Part shown: positions 44,892-52,430 of the stretch, piece after piece
How positions within the stretch are numbered: the stretch's first letter is position 1
How the letters are laid out: every line of letters starts with the position of its first letter
Source of the DNA: DAOPZC01 sp035353175
Lineage (GTDB): Bacteria > Verrucomicrobiota > Kiritimatiellia > RFP12 > UBA1067
Assembly (NCBI GenBank): GCA_035353175.1
Contig: DAOPZC010000005.1
Span: forward strand, 76,682-140,681
Length of the DNA stretch: 64,000 nucleotides
Reading direction: 5' to 3'
The notes under the pieces: generated by a model
The model's input: only the letters and a program-made list of their open reading frames with translations
The model's database searches: none
What the model was told of the DNA's origin: nothing
Translations under genes and position numbers: made by a program

Positions 44892-44920
44892 TTGACGTGA
44901 AGAAGCGGTCGGATTAGGAT
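44892..44920 (+). promoter_or_regulatory. Candidate promoter of the 44963 operon
   Basis: TTGACG (44892-44897), 17-bp spacer, TAGGAT (44915-44920), 43 bases before the start codon of the Tat-exported oxidoreductase gene. Confidence 0.5.
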
Positions 44921-44962
44921 GGACATCAAAAATGGGATAAGCTTGAGAGAAACGGGGGAGGG

Positions 44963-46420
44963 ATGAATCGCCGGACTTTCTTGAAGACGACCGTTGGCGC
45001 GGCAACTGCGCTTTCCGCGGCCTCTTATCTGCGTGCTCAGGGCGCGAACGACGCCATCCGCGTGGCGTTCATCGGCATGGGTTCGAAGGTTAAAATAGGC
45101 GGCATGGGCCGGAACGACATGAAGGGGTGCCGCGGCGTGCCCGGTGTCCGCGTCGCAGCGCTTTGTGACGTCGATTCCGCCAACCTCGGGTTCGCCCTTG
45201 ACGAGTGCGCCAAGCACAACGAGAAGCCCGAGACGTTCGCCGACTACCGGAAGGTGCTGGAGCGGAAAGACATCGATGCCGTCTGGGTCACCACGCCGAA
45301 CCACTGGCACGCGCTGGTCAGCATCCATGCCGCGCAGGCCGGCAAGCACGTGTTTGTGCAGAAGCCGGTCTGCCACAATCTGATCGAAGGCCGGCGCATG
45401 GTCCAGGCCGCCCGCAAATACGACCGGGTGATGTATTCCGCGACGCTCACGCGGGCGATGGCTGGCTTCCGCGAGGCTGCCCGTTTCGCCCTCGAGGGCA
45501 ACCTCGGGAAACCGCTTTATATCCATGCGGTCCGCTACGGCGTGAGGACGAGCATCGGCAAAGTCGCCGCTCCGACGCCGATCCCCATGACGCTCGACTA
45601 TAACCTCTGGTGCGGTCCGGCCCCGATGAAGCCGCTCATGCGGCAGAACCTGCACTACGATTGGCACTGGGACTGGGATTACGGGAACGGGGAGCTCGGC
45701 AACTGGGGCATCCACCTGCTGGACGGCGCGCGGGAAGTGGCGGGCAAGGGCATGCCGACCAGCGTGTTGAGCGTGGGCGGCCGCTTCGGCTACACGGACG
45801 ACGGCGTGACGCCGAATACGCAGATCACGTTGTTCAACTACGAGCCGCTGCCGATCATCTACGAGATGCGGGCCCTGCCGAGAGACAAAAGCCTCTGGAA
45901 AGGGGGCGGTTGGGGACAGCCGGACATGGATGTGCTGCACGGCCAGGCGTATACGACGTCTGTCCAGTGCGAGGGCGGCTACACGGTCGGCAACAAGGCC
46001 TTCGACAAGGCGGACAAGCTGATCCAAGAGTTCACGCCGTCGCTGAAATCGCCGCGCGCGGCCTTTTTCGATGCCGTCCGCGGAGCGGAGACCATGCCGT
46101 ATTACGACATCGCCGAGGCCCATGTGTCCACGAGCCTGGTGCATCTGGGGAACATTTCGCACCGGCTGGGGAGCACGGTCTCGCCGGACGAGATCCGTGA
46201 GCGGGTCGCCGTCAACGGCGATTTCCAGAAGGCGTGGGAGCGGATGGCCGCCCACCTCGATGCGAACGGCATCGACCTGCGCAAGACGCCTGCGACGCTC
46301 GGGCCGTTTCTGCAGTTCGATCCGGCGTCGGAGCGGTTCACCGGGGCGTTGGCCGATGAGGCCAACCGCTGTCTCGGACGGGAATACCGCAAGGGCTTCG
46401 AGGTGCCGGACACGGTCTAG
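44963..46420 (+). CDS. Tat-exported Gfo/Idh/MocA-family oxidoreductase
   Basis: A 485-aa protein with the Tat signal NRRTFLKTT at its very start, then a Rossmann domain (IRVAFIGMG, ALCDVD), VQKPVCHN near residue 135, and the C-terminal domain with HYDWHWDWDYGNGELGNWGIHLLDG. It is the third such exported homologue in the window and the first gene of a probable operon running to the CE7 esterase. The ribosome site GGGGGAGGG abuts the ATG and is complementary to CCUCCCCC in the RNA at 56391-56398. Substrate unknown. Confidence 0.88.
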   Translation: MNRRTFLKTTVGAATALSAASYLRAQGANDAIRVAFIGMGSKVKIGGMGRNDMKGCRGVPGVRVAALCDVDSANLGFALDECAKHNEKPETFADYRKVLERKDIDAVWVTTPNHWHALVSIHAAQAGKHVFVQKPVCHNLIEGRRMVQAARKYDRVMYSATLTRAMAGFREAARFALEGNLGKPLYIHAVRYGVRTSIGKVAAPTPIPMTLDYNLWCGPAPMKPLMRQNLHYDWHWDWDYGNGELGNWGIHLLDGAREVAGKGMPTSVLSVGGRFGYTDDGVTPNTQITLFNYEPLPIIYEMRALPRDKSLWKGGGWGQPDMDVLHGQAYTTSVQCEGGYTVGNKAFDKADKLIQEFTPSLKSPRAAFFDAVRGAETMPYYDIAEAHVSTSLVHLGNISHRLGSTVSPDEIRERVAVNGDFQKAWERMAAHLDANGIDLRKTPATLGPFLQFDPASERFTGALADEANRCLGREYRKGFEVPDTV

Positions 46421-46507
46421 CGACGTGTGCCGGGCGTGCCGCTCGCGGGCACGTTTTCAGAATGTGTCGGAGGGGTGATGGGAAGTAGACCTTTCAGGAG
46501 GACGGGA

Positions 46508-47392
46508 ATGACAAGACGGAATTTTTTGATGCGTAGCGCGGCTCTGACCGCCACGCTGACGGCCCCTTTTTCTTTCGCCCAGGAGGCGAAAAAGAAAGGC
46601 TTGCGGCTGGGGCTGACCACCTACCAGATCGGCAGCAAATGGACGATCCCGGAGCTGCTCGAATTTCTGCCGCGCTTCGGCCTGTTCGGCGTCGAGCTCC
46701 GAACCGACATGAAGTTCGCGCACGGCATCGAGCTCGCCAGCAGCCAGGCTGCGCGGAGCGAGGCGGCTAAGCGCTTCGCCGACAGCCCGGTCAAACTGGT
46801 CGGTGTCGCCTGCGGGGAGCGGTTCGACTCCCCGGACGCAGGCAAGCTCGGGAAAGCCGTCGAGCGGACGAAAGAGCTGCTGCGGCTGTGCGCCGACCTC
46901 GGCGCGCCGGGACTGCGCGTCTTCCCGAACGATTTCCAAAAGGACGTGCCCGAGGAGAAGACGCTGGAGCAAATCGCCGGCGCGCTCAAGAAAGTCGCTC
47001 CGGTGGCGGAGTCGCTCGGCGTGGAGTTGCGGCTCGAAGCGCACGGCAGCGTCGGCCTGCTGCCGCACCTGCAGACTCTCGCGCAGGCGGTCGGCAAGCC
47101 GGGCATCCGGGTGATCCTCAACAGCGATTTCCGGGACACGAAAGGCGAAGGGCTGGCCGCGAACCTCGAGAAGGTCGCGCCGGTGCTCGCCGGCACGGTC
47201 CACATCCACGACCTGACGGCCCCAAACTACGCCGAAGCCAAGTTCTACGAGACGCAGTTCGCCTTTCTGAAGCGCATCGGCTGGGACGGCTTCTGCATGC
47301 TGGAGATCGGCGACAAGCCGGACAACGAGGCGCGGTTCAAGGAAATCGAACGGCAGAAACAACGCTGGAACGAACTCACCAAAGAGGTCTGA
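46508..47392 (+). CDS. Tat-exported sugar phosphate isomerase/epimerase-like TIM barrel
   Basis: A 294-aa xylose-isomerase-like TIM barrel (AP endonuclease 2 superfamily). The start is the ATG after AGGAGG at 46497-46502, giving the Tat signal MTRRNFLMRSA. Barrel features include LGLTTYQIGSKW, LGAPGLRVFPND, ELRLEAHGS, HIHDL and DGFCMLEIGD, which supply metal-binding acidic and His residues. It is 87 bases downstream of an exported Gfo/Idh gene; such pairs are common and may jointly modify sugars by oxidation and epimerisation. Substrate unknown. Confidence 0.82.
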   Translation: MTRRNFLMRSAALTATLTAPFSFAQEAKKKGLRLGLTTYQIGSKWTIPELLEFLPRFGLFGVELRTDMKFAHGIELASSQAARSEAAKRFADSPVKLVGVACGERFDSPDAGKLGKAVERTKELLRLCADLGAPGLRVFPNDFQKDVPEEKTLEQIAGALKKVAPVAESLGVELRLEAHGSVGLLPHLQTLAQAVGKPGIRVILNSDFRDTKGEGLAANLEKVAPVLAGTVHIHDLTAPNYAEAKFYETQFAFLKRIGWDGFCMLEIGDKPDNEARFKEIERQKQRWNELTKEV

Positions 47393-47420
47393 TGACCGTA
47401 TCAAAGGAAACGAGAACGCG

Positions 47421-48665
47421 ATGAATAATCAACGGGCCATATCCTTTTTTTGTGCGGCGATAGCTGGACTGGCGGTGGCGGGGGACTTTCCCGCCTTTTC
47501 CGCGGCACGAGCGGTCACGTCGGGTCCGAAGGATCACCTGTTCGCAAGCTACTATGCGATCAACGCATGGAGTGCGGACGGGCGGTATGCGACGGTGCTC
47601 GAGACCGACGTCAAGGGACGGCTCGCCACGGAGAATGATCCGGCCACGCTCGGCGTGGTGGACACGCAGGACAACAACCGCTTCATCCCGCTGACGGAAA
47701 CGCGCTGCTGGAACTTCCAAGAGGCGACCATGGCGCACTGGCTCGGCACCGCGCCGCAGACGCAGTTCATCTTCAACGACCTCGTGGACGGCAAATTCGT
47801 TTCGGTGATCTTCGATATGACGGCGAAGACCAGGCGGGTCGTGCCCTATCCGGTGAGCGCGGTTTCGGCAGACGGCAAGTGGGCGGTGAGTATCAACTAT
47901 GCGCGGTTGCGCCTGACGCGCCCGGATTACGGCTACGGCGGCAATGGGCAGGATGCGCGCGTGGACGTGACGTGGCCCGAGGACGACGGTCTCTGGCTGG
48001 TGAATCTGGAGAGCGGTGCGGCGAAGCTGATTGTTCCGATCACCTCCGTGCGCGACCGCATGCCGCAGGTCAAGGATCCAAAGTCTCTGGCGTATTTCTG
48101 TCACACGGTCTTTAGCCGCGACGGCTCGAAGATCTTTTGGCTGGCGCGGACAGTTGAAAATTTGTCGGGTCAGAAGGTGGTGCGCAAGTGGGAGACCACG
48201 TCGTTCACCTGCAACCGCGACGGCAGCGACGTGCGGCGCTGTTTCCCGGACGGGTGGGGCGGGTCGCATTTCAACTGGTTGGATGGCGAGAGGCTGATGG
48301 TGACGGCCAAATATAACGATGCGGTGTACAGCCATGTGCTTTTCACCGTCGGCAAAACGGACTACACGCGTGTGGGCCGCGGGGTATTGGACTTCGACGG
48401 ACACGGCGTTTTCTCGGGCGACGGGCGGTGGATGGCGACCGACACGTATCCGGACAAGCTCAACGAGCGCAAGCTGATGGTGCTGCGCATGGAGGACCAG
48501 GCGGTTCTGCCTTTGGGGTCTTTCTTTGTGCCGGAGATTTACCGCGAGCAGTACTCGCGCTGTGACCTGCACCCGCGCTGGCGTCCCGACGGAAAGATGC
48601 TGGCGTTCAATTCGGTGCACGAGGGCACGCGGCAGGTGTATGTGATCGACGCGGCGGCGCGCTGA
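47421..48665 (+). CDS. Secreted beta-propeller protein, TolB/oligogalacturonate-lyase-like
   Basis: A 414-aa exported protein. Signal peptide ending AVAG. Repeated propeller blades with SADGRYATVLE, SADGKWAVSI, SRDGSKIFWLA, SGDGRWMATD and HPRWRPDGKMLAFNS resemble the TolB/PD40 family and the fold of PL22 oligogalacturonate lyases (TETRCWNFQEATMAHWLG recalls the PL22 blade). His and Gln residues in the last blades (EQYSRCDLHPRW) could be metal ligands. Given the uronate genes, a lyase or binding role is plausible, but I cannot confirm catalysis. Confidence 0.72.
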   Translation: MNNQRAISFFCAAIAGLAVAGDFPAFSAARAVTSGPKDHLFASYYAINAWSADGRYATVLETDVKGRLATENDPATLGVVDTQDNNRFIPLTETRCWNFQEATMAHWLGTAPQTQFIFNDLVDGKFVSVIFDMTAKTRRVVPYPVSAVSADGKWAVSINYARLRLTRPDYGYGGNGQDARVDVTWPEDDGLWLVNLESGAAKLIVPITSVRDRMPQVKDPKSLAYFCHTVFSRDGSKIFWLARTVENLSGQKVVRKWETTSFTCNRDGSDVRRCFPDGWGGSHFNWLDGERLMVTAKYNDAVYSHVLFTVGKTDYTRVGRGVLDFDGHGVFSGDGRWMATDTYPDKLNERKLMVLRMEDQAVLPLGSFFVPEIYREQYSRCDLHPRWRPDGKMLAFNSVHEGTRQVYVIDAAAR

Positions 48666-48710
48666 GCGGCGGCGCGCAATTCATGTCCGGCGGACAGGGA
48701 GGAGAGAGGA

Positions 48711-49052
48711 ATGCAACTTCAGGAATTGATCGGGCGCTGCGGCTTCGAGGCGGTGAAGATGCCGGATGCGCAAGCGGAGGTGACCGGCGCGTACACGTCG
48801 GATTTGCTCAGCGATGTCATGGCGCATTGTCCGGAAGGGGCGCTGCTCATCACGGTCCAGAACCACAAGAACACCGTGGCGGTGTGCACGCTTGTCGGCG
48901 CGCCGGCCATTCTCGTGGTCCATCGCCGCGAAATTCCGGAAGACATGCTTGAAGTGGCGGGGCGCGAGGGTGTGGCGCTGCTGCGGACGGCGGATGACCA
49001 GTTCACCGCATCCTGCAAAATCGGCACCGCCTTGGCTCCGGCGGGAACTTGA
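48711..49052 (+). CDS. Small DRTGG-domain protein
   Basis: A 113-aa cytoplasmic protein. VTGAYTSDLLSDVMAHCPEGALLITVQNHKNTVAVCTLVGA is characteristic of the DRTGG domain, a regulatory or ligand-binding module also found in HPr kinase relatives and in small proteins next to [FeFe]-hydrogenase genes of anaerobes. GGAGAGAGG precedes the ATG. No hydrogenase or kinase gene is nearby, and it is inserted between secreted carbohydrate proteins. Function unknown. Confidence 0.75.
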   Translation: MQLQELIGRCGFEAVKMPDAQAEVTGAYTSDLLSDVMAHCPEGALLITVQNHKNTVAVCTLVGAPAILVVHRREIPEDMLEVAGREGVALLRTADDQFTASCKIGTALAPAGT

Positions 49053-49099
49053 AGGCGGCCGGTCGGCCGCCGCAAAATAACGAAGAGAAGGACATTCAG

Positions 49100-50386
49100 A
49101 TGAAGCGAATCATGATGACGGGGGTGCTGGCGCTGCCGCTGTTGGCATTGGCACAGTCGGTGACAATCAAGGCGGACCGCGAGTCGTACGTGTACGTGTG
49201 CGGGGAGCCAGCGACGTTTTCCATCCAGGTGCTGGACAAAAACAACCAGCCGGTCAAGTCCGGGCAGCTGAACGTGACGCTGACGAATTTCGGGACGCAG
49301 CAGGTGGCGACTGCGGCGTTCGACTTGGCGACGGCCAATCCCGTGACCAGCCGGGGAACGTTGCGGGAGCCGGGGTTCCTGAAGTGCACGGCGACGGTGA
49401 AGCTCGACAAGGGCTACCGGGGCGTGTCGGGCGTGGCGTACGAGCCGGAGAAAATCACGGCGGGCTCTGCGAGGCCTGCGGATTTCGACGCTTTCTGGGA
49501 CGCGGCCGTCAAGAAGCTCGAGGCCGAGGTGCCGCTCGATCCGCGCGTGGAGCGCATGGAAAAATTCTGCAGCGGGACGCATGAGTGCTTCCGGGTGAGT
49601 TTCGCGACTTTCGACAGCCAGCGCGTCTACGGGTTCCTCAGCGTGCCGAAAGGCGCGGGGCCTTTTCCCGCTGAAGTGAACGTGCCGGGCGCGGGCCCCG
49701 GGGTGGTCGGGCCCAGCGCGGGCATGGCGGACCGCGGCTTTATCCATCTGGTGATGAACGTCCATCCGTTCGAGCCCGCAGCCGATGCCGAGGCCCAGAA
49801 GAAGTTGTACGACGCGCAGGATAAACGCGTGTTGGAACAATACGGCGTGGACCGCTACTGCCGTGCCGGAGCGGCCAGCCGCGAGACCTACTTCTATTAC
49901 CGCGTCATGCTGGGGATCAACCGCGCGGTGAACTGGCTGGCGGCCCGGCCGGACGTGGACAAGACGCGCTTCTGCTATACGGGGACAAGCCAGGGCGGCG
50001 GCTTCGGCTTCCTGCTGTGCGGGCTCAACCGCAACTTCACCAAAGGGGCGATGCACGTGCCCGCCATCACGGACCTGCTCGGCTTTCAGAGGGGACGCGA
50101 TTCGGGATGGCCCAAACTGATCGAGACGATGCGGGCCCAGGACAAGCTGGCTGCGATGAGCGTCGCGCCTTACTTCGACGGCGCCCACTTCGCGCCGCGC
50201 ATCACGTGCCCCGTGCGGGTGTCGGTCGGATTCATCGACGAGACCTGTCCGCCCTGCGCCGTATATTCGGCCTACAACGCGCTGCGCGTGGAAGACAAAG
50301 CGATCAGTCACGGCTTGGGCATGCCGCACCGGGTTTTCCCGGAGATTTATGAGAAGATCGATCAGCAATGGGTCCGGCAAAAATAG
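49100..50386 (+). CDS. Secreted CE7-family (AXE1) acetyl esterase, 3' end altered by an IS
   Basis: A 428-aa exported esterase. Signal peptide ending LALAQ; an N-terminal beta domain (residues about 20-120) precedes the alpha/beta-hydrolase AXE1 domain. The nucleophile motif is GTSQGGG, the acid is in GFIDETCPP, and a His lies in MPHRVFPE. It would deacetylate oligosaccharides. The gene now ends at a TAG whose G (50386) is the first base of an insertion sequence. Without the insertion the frame continues from the duplicated target into 52167-52193 and ends at TGA, adding nine residues (ITDIFQRHD). Loss of nine C-terminal residues may be tolerated. Confidence 0.87.
   Translation: MKRIMMTGVLALPLLALAQSVTIKADRESYVYVCGEPATFSIQVLDKNNQPVKSGQLNVTLTNFGTQQVATAAFDLATANPVTSRGTLREPGFLKCTATVKLDKGYRGVSGVAYEPEKITAGSARPADFDAFWDAAVKKLEAEVPLDPRVERMEKFCSGTHECFRVSFATFDSQRVYGFLSVPKGAGPFPAEVNVPGAGPGVVGPSAGMADRGFIHLVMNVHPFEPAADAEAQKKLYDAQDKRVLEQYGVDRYCRAGAASRETYFYYRVMLGINRAVNWLAARPDVDKTRFCYTGTSQGGGFGFLLCGLNRNFTKGAMHVPAITDLLGFQRGRDSGWPKLIETMRAQDKLAAMSVAPYFDGAHFAPRITCPVRVSVGFIDETCPPCAVYSAYNALRVEDKAISHGLGMPHRVFPEIYEKIDQQWVRQK
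50373..50385 (+). repeat. Target-site duplication, left copy
   Basis: TCCGGCAAAAATA immediately outside the left end of the insertion sequence; the identical 13 bases are at 52154-52166. Confidence 0.9.
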
Positions 50387-50393
50387 GTCGAAG

Positions 50394-50589
50394 GACAAAG
50401 TAAATTAGCCTTTGGCTGAGTTAATGAGCCGGGGGGCGCGGTTAGTCTGTCCAAAAAGAGCTTGGCAAGGGGTTGCGCCCCCCGTTGCGTTCGTCCGTGT
50501 TGTGTTTTCTGCGTGGCAGCCTCCGAAAAAGTGCGAGCGGGGGCGTGGGGCGCCGCATCCCCGTTTTTCGGACAAGGTAAGTGAGCCCC
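50394..50589. repeat. Left subterminal repeats of the IS
   Basis: Related motifs: GACAAAGTAAATTAGCC (50394), GGCTGAGTTAATGAGCC (50414) and GGACAAGGTAAGTGAGCCCC (50570) in direct orientation, and GGGCGCGGTTAGTCTGTCC (50434-50452) inverted. Confidence 0.65.
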
Positions 50590-50640
50590 GTTGCGGGCGC
50601 CCGCCCGGACGGCGGCGCGGTGGGCGGCGCGCGGCCGCGC

Positions 50641-51933
50641 CTAGCCGAGAAGCGAGGGCTTCAGAACGATCTCGTTGGCGGGTATCCTGCGCAGCCCGAG
50701 GCCGGCGAGCAGACTGGCTCCATAGATGAAGGCGAACAGGTCGAAGGGAGCCTTGTCTCCGAGCGCGGGGCGGGTATAGCTGTTGACGTGCGAGAGCACG
50801 GTGTTGATGCCGTCCTGCGTCAGGGCGTCGAAGGACGTGCCCTTGGGCAGGACCAGGCGGAGGAACTCGTGGTTGCGCTCGACGCGGCCCTTCTGCCAGG
50901 AGGCGCAGGGGTCGCAGTAGAACAGGCGCGACCTCGGGGAGCCGTCGGGGGCGTTCTCCAGCGCGAGGGGGTTGCTGAACTCGGAGCCGTTGTCGGTGAG
51001 CAGGACGGGGAAGAGGCGGCGGAAGAGGTCCGGGCCGGCCAGATCCCAGAGCAGCGCGAAGGCGTCGATGACGGACTGCGAGTCGTTGCGGTCGCGGAGG
51101 AACGCCAGCATGAGGCCGCAGTCGCGGAACAGGAGCGTGAGCAGCACCTTGCCTCCCCTGCGCCCGATGACGGAGTCCATTTCGGCCACGCGGGCGTCGG
51201 GGCTGGCTGCCGTGAACGCCTGGAAGTCGGCGTAGGTGCGCCCGAGGCGGCACTTCGTGTCGACCTTGTGCTCGACGGGCTTGCGCGAGCGGGGCTTGAG
51301 CATGCAGACGCGGGGCATGTCGCCGTTTTTCGCGCGGAGCAGGCCGCCGGCGATGTAGCGGTAGACGGTCTTCTTGTTGACGCTGAAGAGGTCCGGGTTG
51401 TTCGTGAGGACATGGTGGACGGACTGCCCGCCCTTCACGAGCGGGCTGACCAGCGCGTCGAGCGCGAGCAGTTCGCCCTCCGTGATGTTGGCGCCCTCGC
51501 GCGAGTCAACGAGGGTCTCCCGGTAGTTGCTGTGCGCGGGGTTGTGCAGGTAATACCGCTTGCGCAGGACACACGCCGACTCGTCCCCGCAGCCGTTGCA
51601 GACATAGGGCGGCGTCGCGAACTTCGGGCAGACCTGCTCCTTGAAGTCCCGGCACGCCGAGTTGCACAGGTGGCAGGCGGAGCAGCGCCTGACGCAGTCC
51701 GGCCTGTCCGCGCAGAGCTGCCGCCGCTCGCACGAGAGGCGCGACACGCAGCGGTTGGTGACGCGTCCGTACGCGCCCTTGTCGCTGGCGACGCTGCGGG
51801 CGAGGATCTCCCGCGCGACGGTCGAGTGGTGCTTGCCGATTTTCGCGGCGATCTTCTTGAGGGACAGGCTGTGCCTCAGCCCGTGTTCGATCTCCAGACG
51901 GTCGAGGTCTGTGAGGTGCTTCTTTCCGGCCAT
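50641..51933 (-). CDS. IS30-family transposase with Cys cluster
   Basis: A 430-aa DDE transposase. The N-terminal helix-turn-helix (HLTDLDRLEIEHGLRHSLSLKKIAAKIGKHHSTVAREI in outline) is followed by a Cys-rich segment of roughly ten Cys (about residues 70-130) that may bind zinc. The catalytic core has EMDSVIGRRGGK (first Asp), LTDNGSEF (second Asp) and QKGRVERNHEFLR (Glu). The ATG follows AAGGAG; the open frame runs 47 codons further through the terminal repeats. This Cys-rich type of IS30 transposase is familiar from Firmicutes, so the element may have come by transfer. Confidence 0.93.
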   Translation of the reverse strand: MAGKKHLTDLDRLEIEHGLRHSLSLKKIAAKIGKHHSTVAREILARSVASDKGAYGRVTNRCVSRLSCERRQLCADRPDCVRRCSACHLCNSACRDFKEQVCPKFATPPYVCNGCGDESACVLRKRYYLHNPAHSNYRETLVDSREGANITEGELLALDALVSPLVKGGQSVHHVLTNNPDLFSVNKKTVYRYIAGGLLRAKNGDMPRVCMLKPRSRKPVEHKVDTKCRLGRTYADFQAFTAASPDARVAEMDSVIGRRGGKVLLTLLFRDCGLMLAFLRDRNDSQSVIDAFALLWDLAGPDLFRRLFPVLLTDNGSEFSNPLALENAPDGSPRSRLFYCDPCASWQKGRVERNHEFLRLVLPKGTSFDALTQDGINTVLSHVNSYTRPALGDKAPFDLFAFIYGASLLAGLGLRRIPANEIVLKPSLLG

Positions 51934-52004
51934 GACGGCTCCTTCCGTTTCTGCCCAGCGTGATTGCTGGGCGGAAACGATGGAACCGGATGCCGCGCGA
52001 AATT

Positions 52005-52112
52005 GGCAGACTAAATGCGCCCCCTCCCCCCGCGGGGGGAGGGGAAGAAAACCGGGCACGAACCTCCGGCACACTAAACGCGCCCGCCCGCCTTGGCAGA
52101 CTGAATGCGCCC
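52005..52112 (+). repeat. Right subterminal repeats of the IS
   Basis: Three direct copies of one motif: GGCAGACTAAATGCGCCC (52005), GGCACACTAAACGCGCCC (52068) and GGCAGACTGAATGCGCCC (52095). The terminus itself, read inward, contains GACAAAGTAAACGCGCC, a fourth relative in the opposite orientation. Confidence 0.8.
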
Positions 52113-52153
52113 TTCCCGCGCCCAGGGGGGCGCGTTTACTTTGTCAATCGACC

Positions 52154-52166
52154 TCCGGCAAAAATA
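52154..52166 (+). repeat. Target-site duplication, right copy
   Basis: TCCGGCAAAAATA, identical to 50373-50385. The bases that follow (52167-52193) are the displaced original end of the CE7 esterase reading frame. Confidence 0.9.
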
Positions 52167-52189
52167 ACCGATATTTTTCAGCGCCACGA

Positions 52190-52218
52190 TTGACAGCATG
52201 GCGTTTTCCGGTTATTTT
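52190..52218 (+). promoter_or_regulatory. Candidate ilv operon promoter
   Basis: Consensus TTGACA (52190-52195) overlapping the ancestral CE7 stop codon, 17-bp spacer, TATTTT (52213-52218). Transcription would begin near 52225, only a few bases before the leader-peptide ATG, making that message nearly leaderless. Confidence 0.6.
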
Positions 52219-52228
52219 ATCGCAAATC

Positions 52229-52330
52229 ATGAAGTCGAAATCAGACATTCTGATCCTCAAGAGCAGCCTCCTCGTTATCGAGCGGGTTACGCCCGTATTG
52301 TTTATTACGGCGTGCCAGGCGGGCTCCTGA
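52229..52330 (+). CDS. ilv leader peptide
   Basis: A 33-codon ORF rich in Ile, Leu and Val: ILIL at 7-10, LLVI at 14-17 and VTPVLFIT at 20-27, so 13 of the residues between 7 and 26 are branched-chain. It lies between the candidate promoter and an intrinsic terminator ahead of ilvB, exactly the arrangement of ilv attenuator leaders in other bacteria. No clear Shine-Dalgarno; translation may be leaderless. The peptide itself probably has no function beyond ribosome stalling when charged Ile, Leu or Val tRNAs are short. Confidence 0.8.
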   Translation: MKSKSDILILKSSLLVIERVTPVLFITACQAGS

Positions 52331-52398
52331 TGGATTAAGTCAGTATGTGATTTCGGACTTAGAACAGAACCCGCCGGTGCATCACACGGCGGGTTTTT
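52289..52398 (+). promoter_or_regulatory. Transcription attenuator upstream of ilvBN
   Basis: Terminator hairpin: AACCCGCCG (52368-52376) with CGGCGGGTT (52387-52395) followed by T residues to 52398. Alternative pairing: GGCGGG (52318-52323, at the end of the leader ORF) is complementary to CCCGCC (52370-52375) in the terminator. A protector hairpin is possible between ACGCCCGTA (52289-52297) and TACGGCGT (52306-52313), overlapping the Val-Leu-Phe-Ile codons. Ribosome stalling there would free GGCGGG to form the antiterminator. Confidence 0.78.
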
Positions 52399-52430
52399 GC
52401 ATTATGAGAGAACAGACGAGCGAGGTAAAC

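Larger units (their letters stand above)
50386..52153. mobile_element. IS30-family-like insertion sequence (1,768 bp)
   Basis: A complete element with one transposase gene (leftward). Terminal inverted repeats start GGTCGA at both ends: GGTCGAAGGACAAAGTAAA on the left and GGTCGATTGACAAAGTAAA on the right, read inward (17 of 19 identical). It is flanked by a 13-bp target duplication. About 250 bp on the left and 220 bp on the right are non-coding and hold several related copies of a roughly 18-bp motif that also forms part of the termini, probably transposase-binding sites. It inserted into the last codons of the CE7 esterase gene, 36 bp before the -35 box of the ilv promoter. Confidence 0.92.

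Noticed and set aside
50581..51963. Rightward 460-codon ORF opposite the transposase
   Set aside because: No motif, shadow composition; the leftward frame is a clear DDE transposase.
52347..52430. Upstream starts for ilvB (52347 or 52404)
   Set aside because: The first precedes the attenuator hairpin and would encode it; the ATG at 52431 has GAGGT at a proper distance and fits the family.
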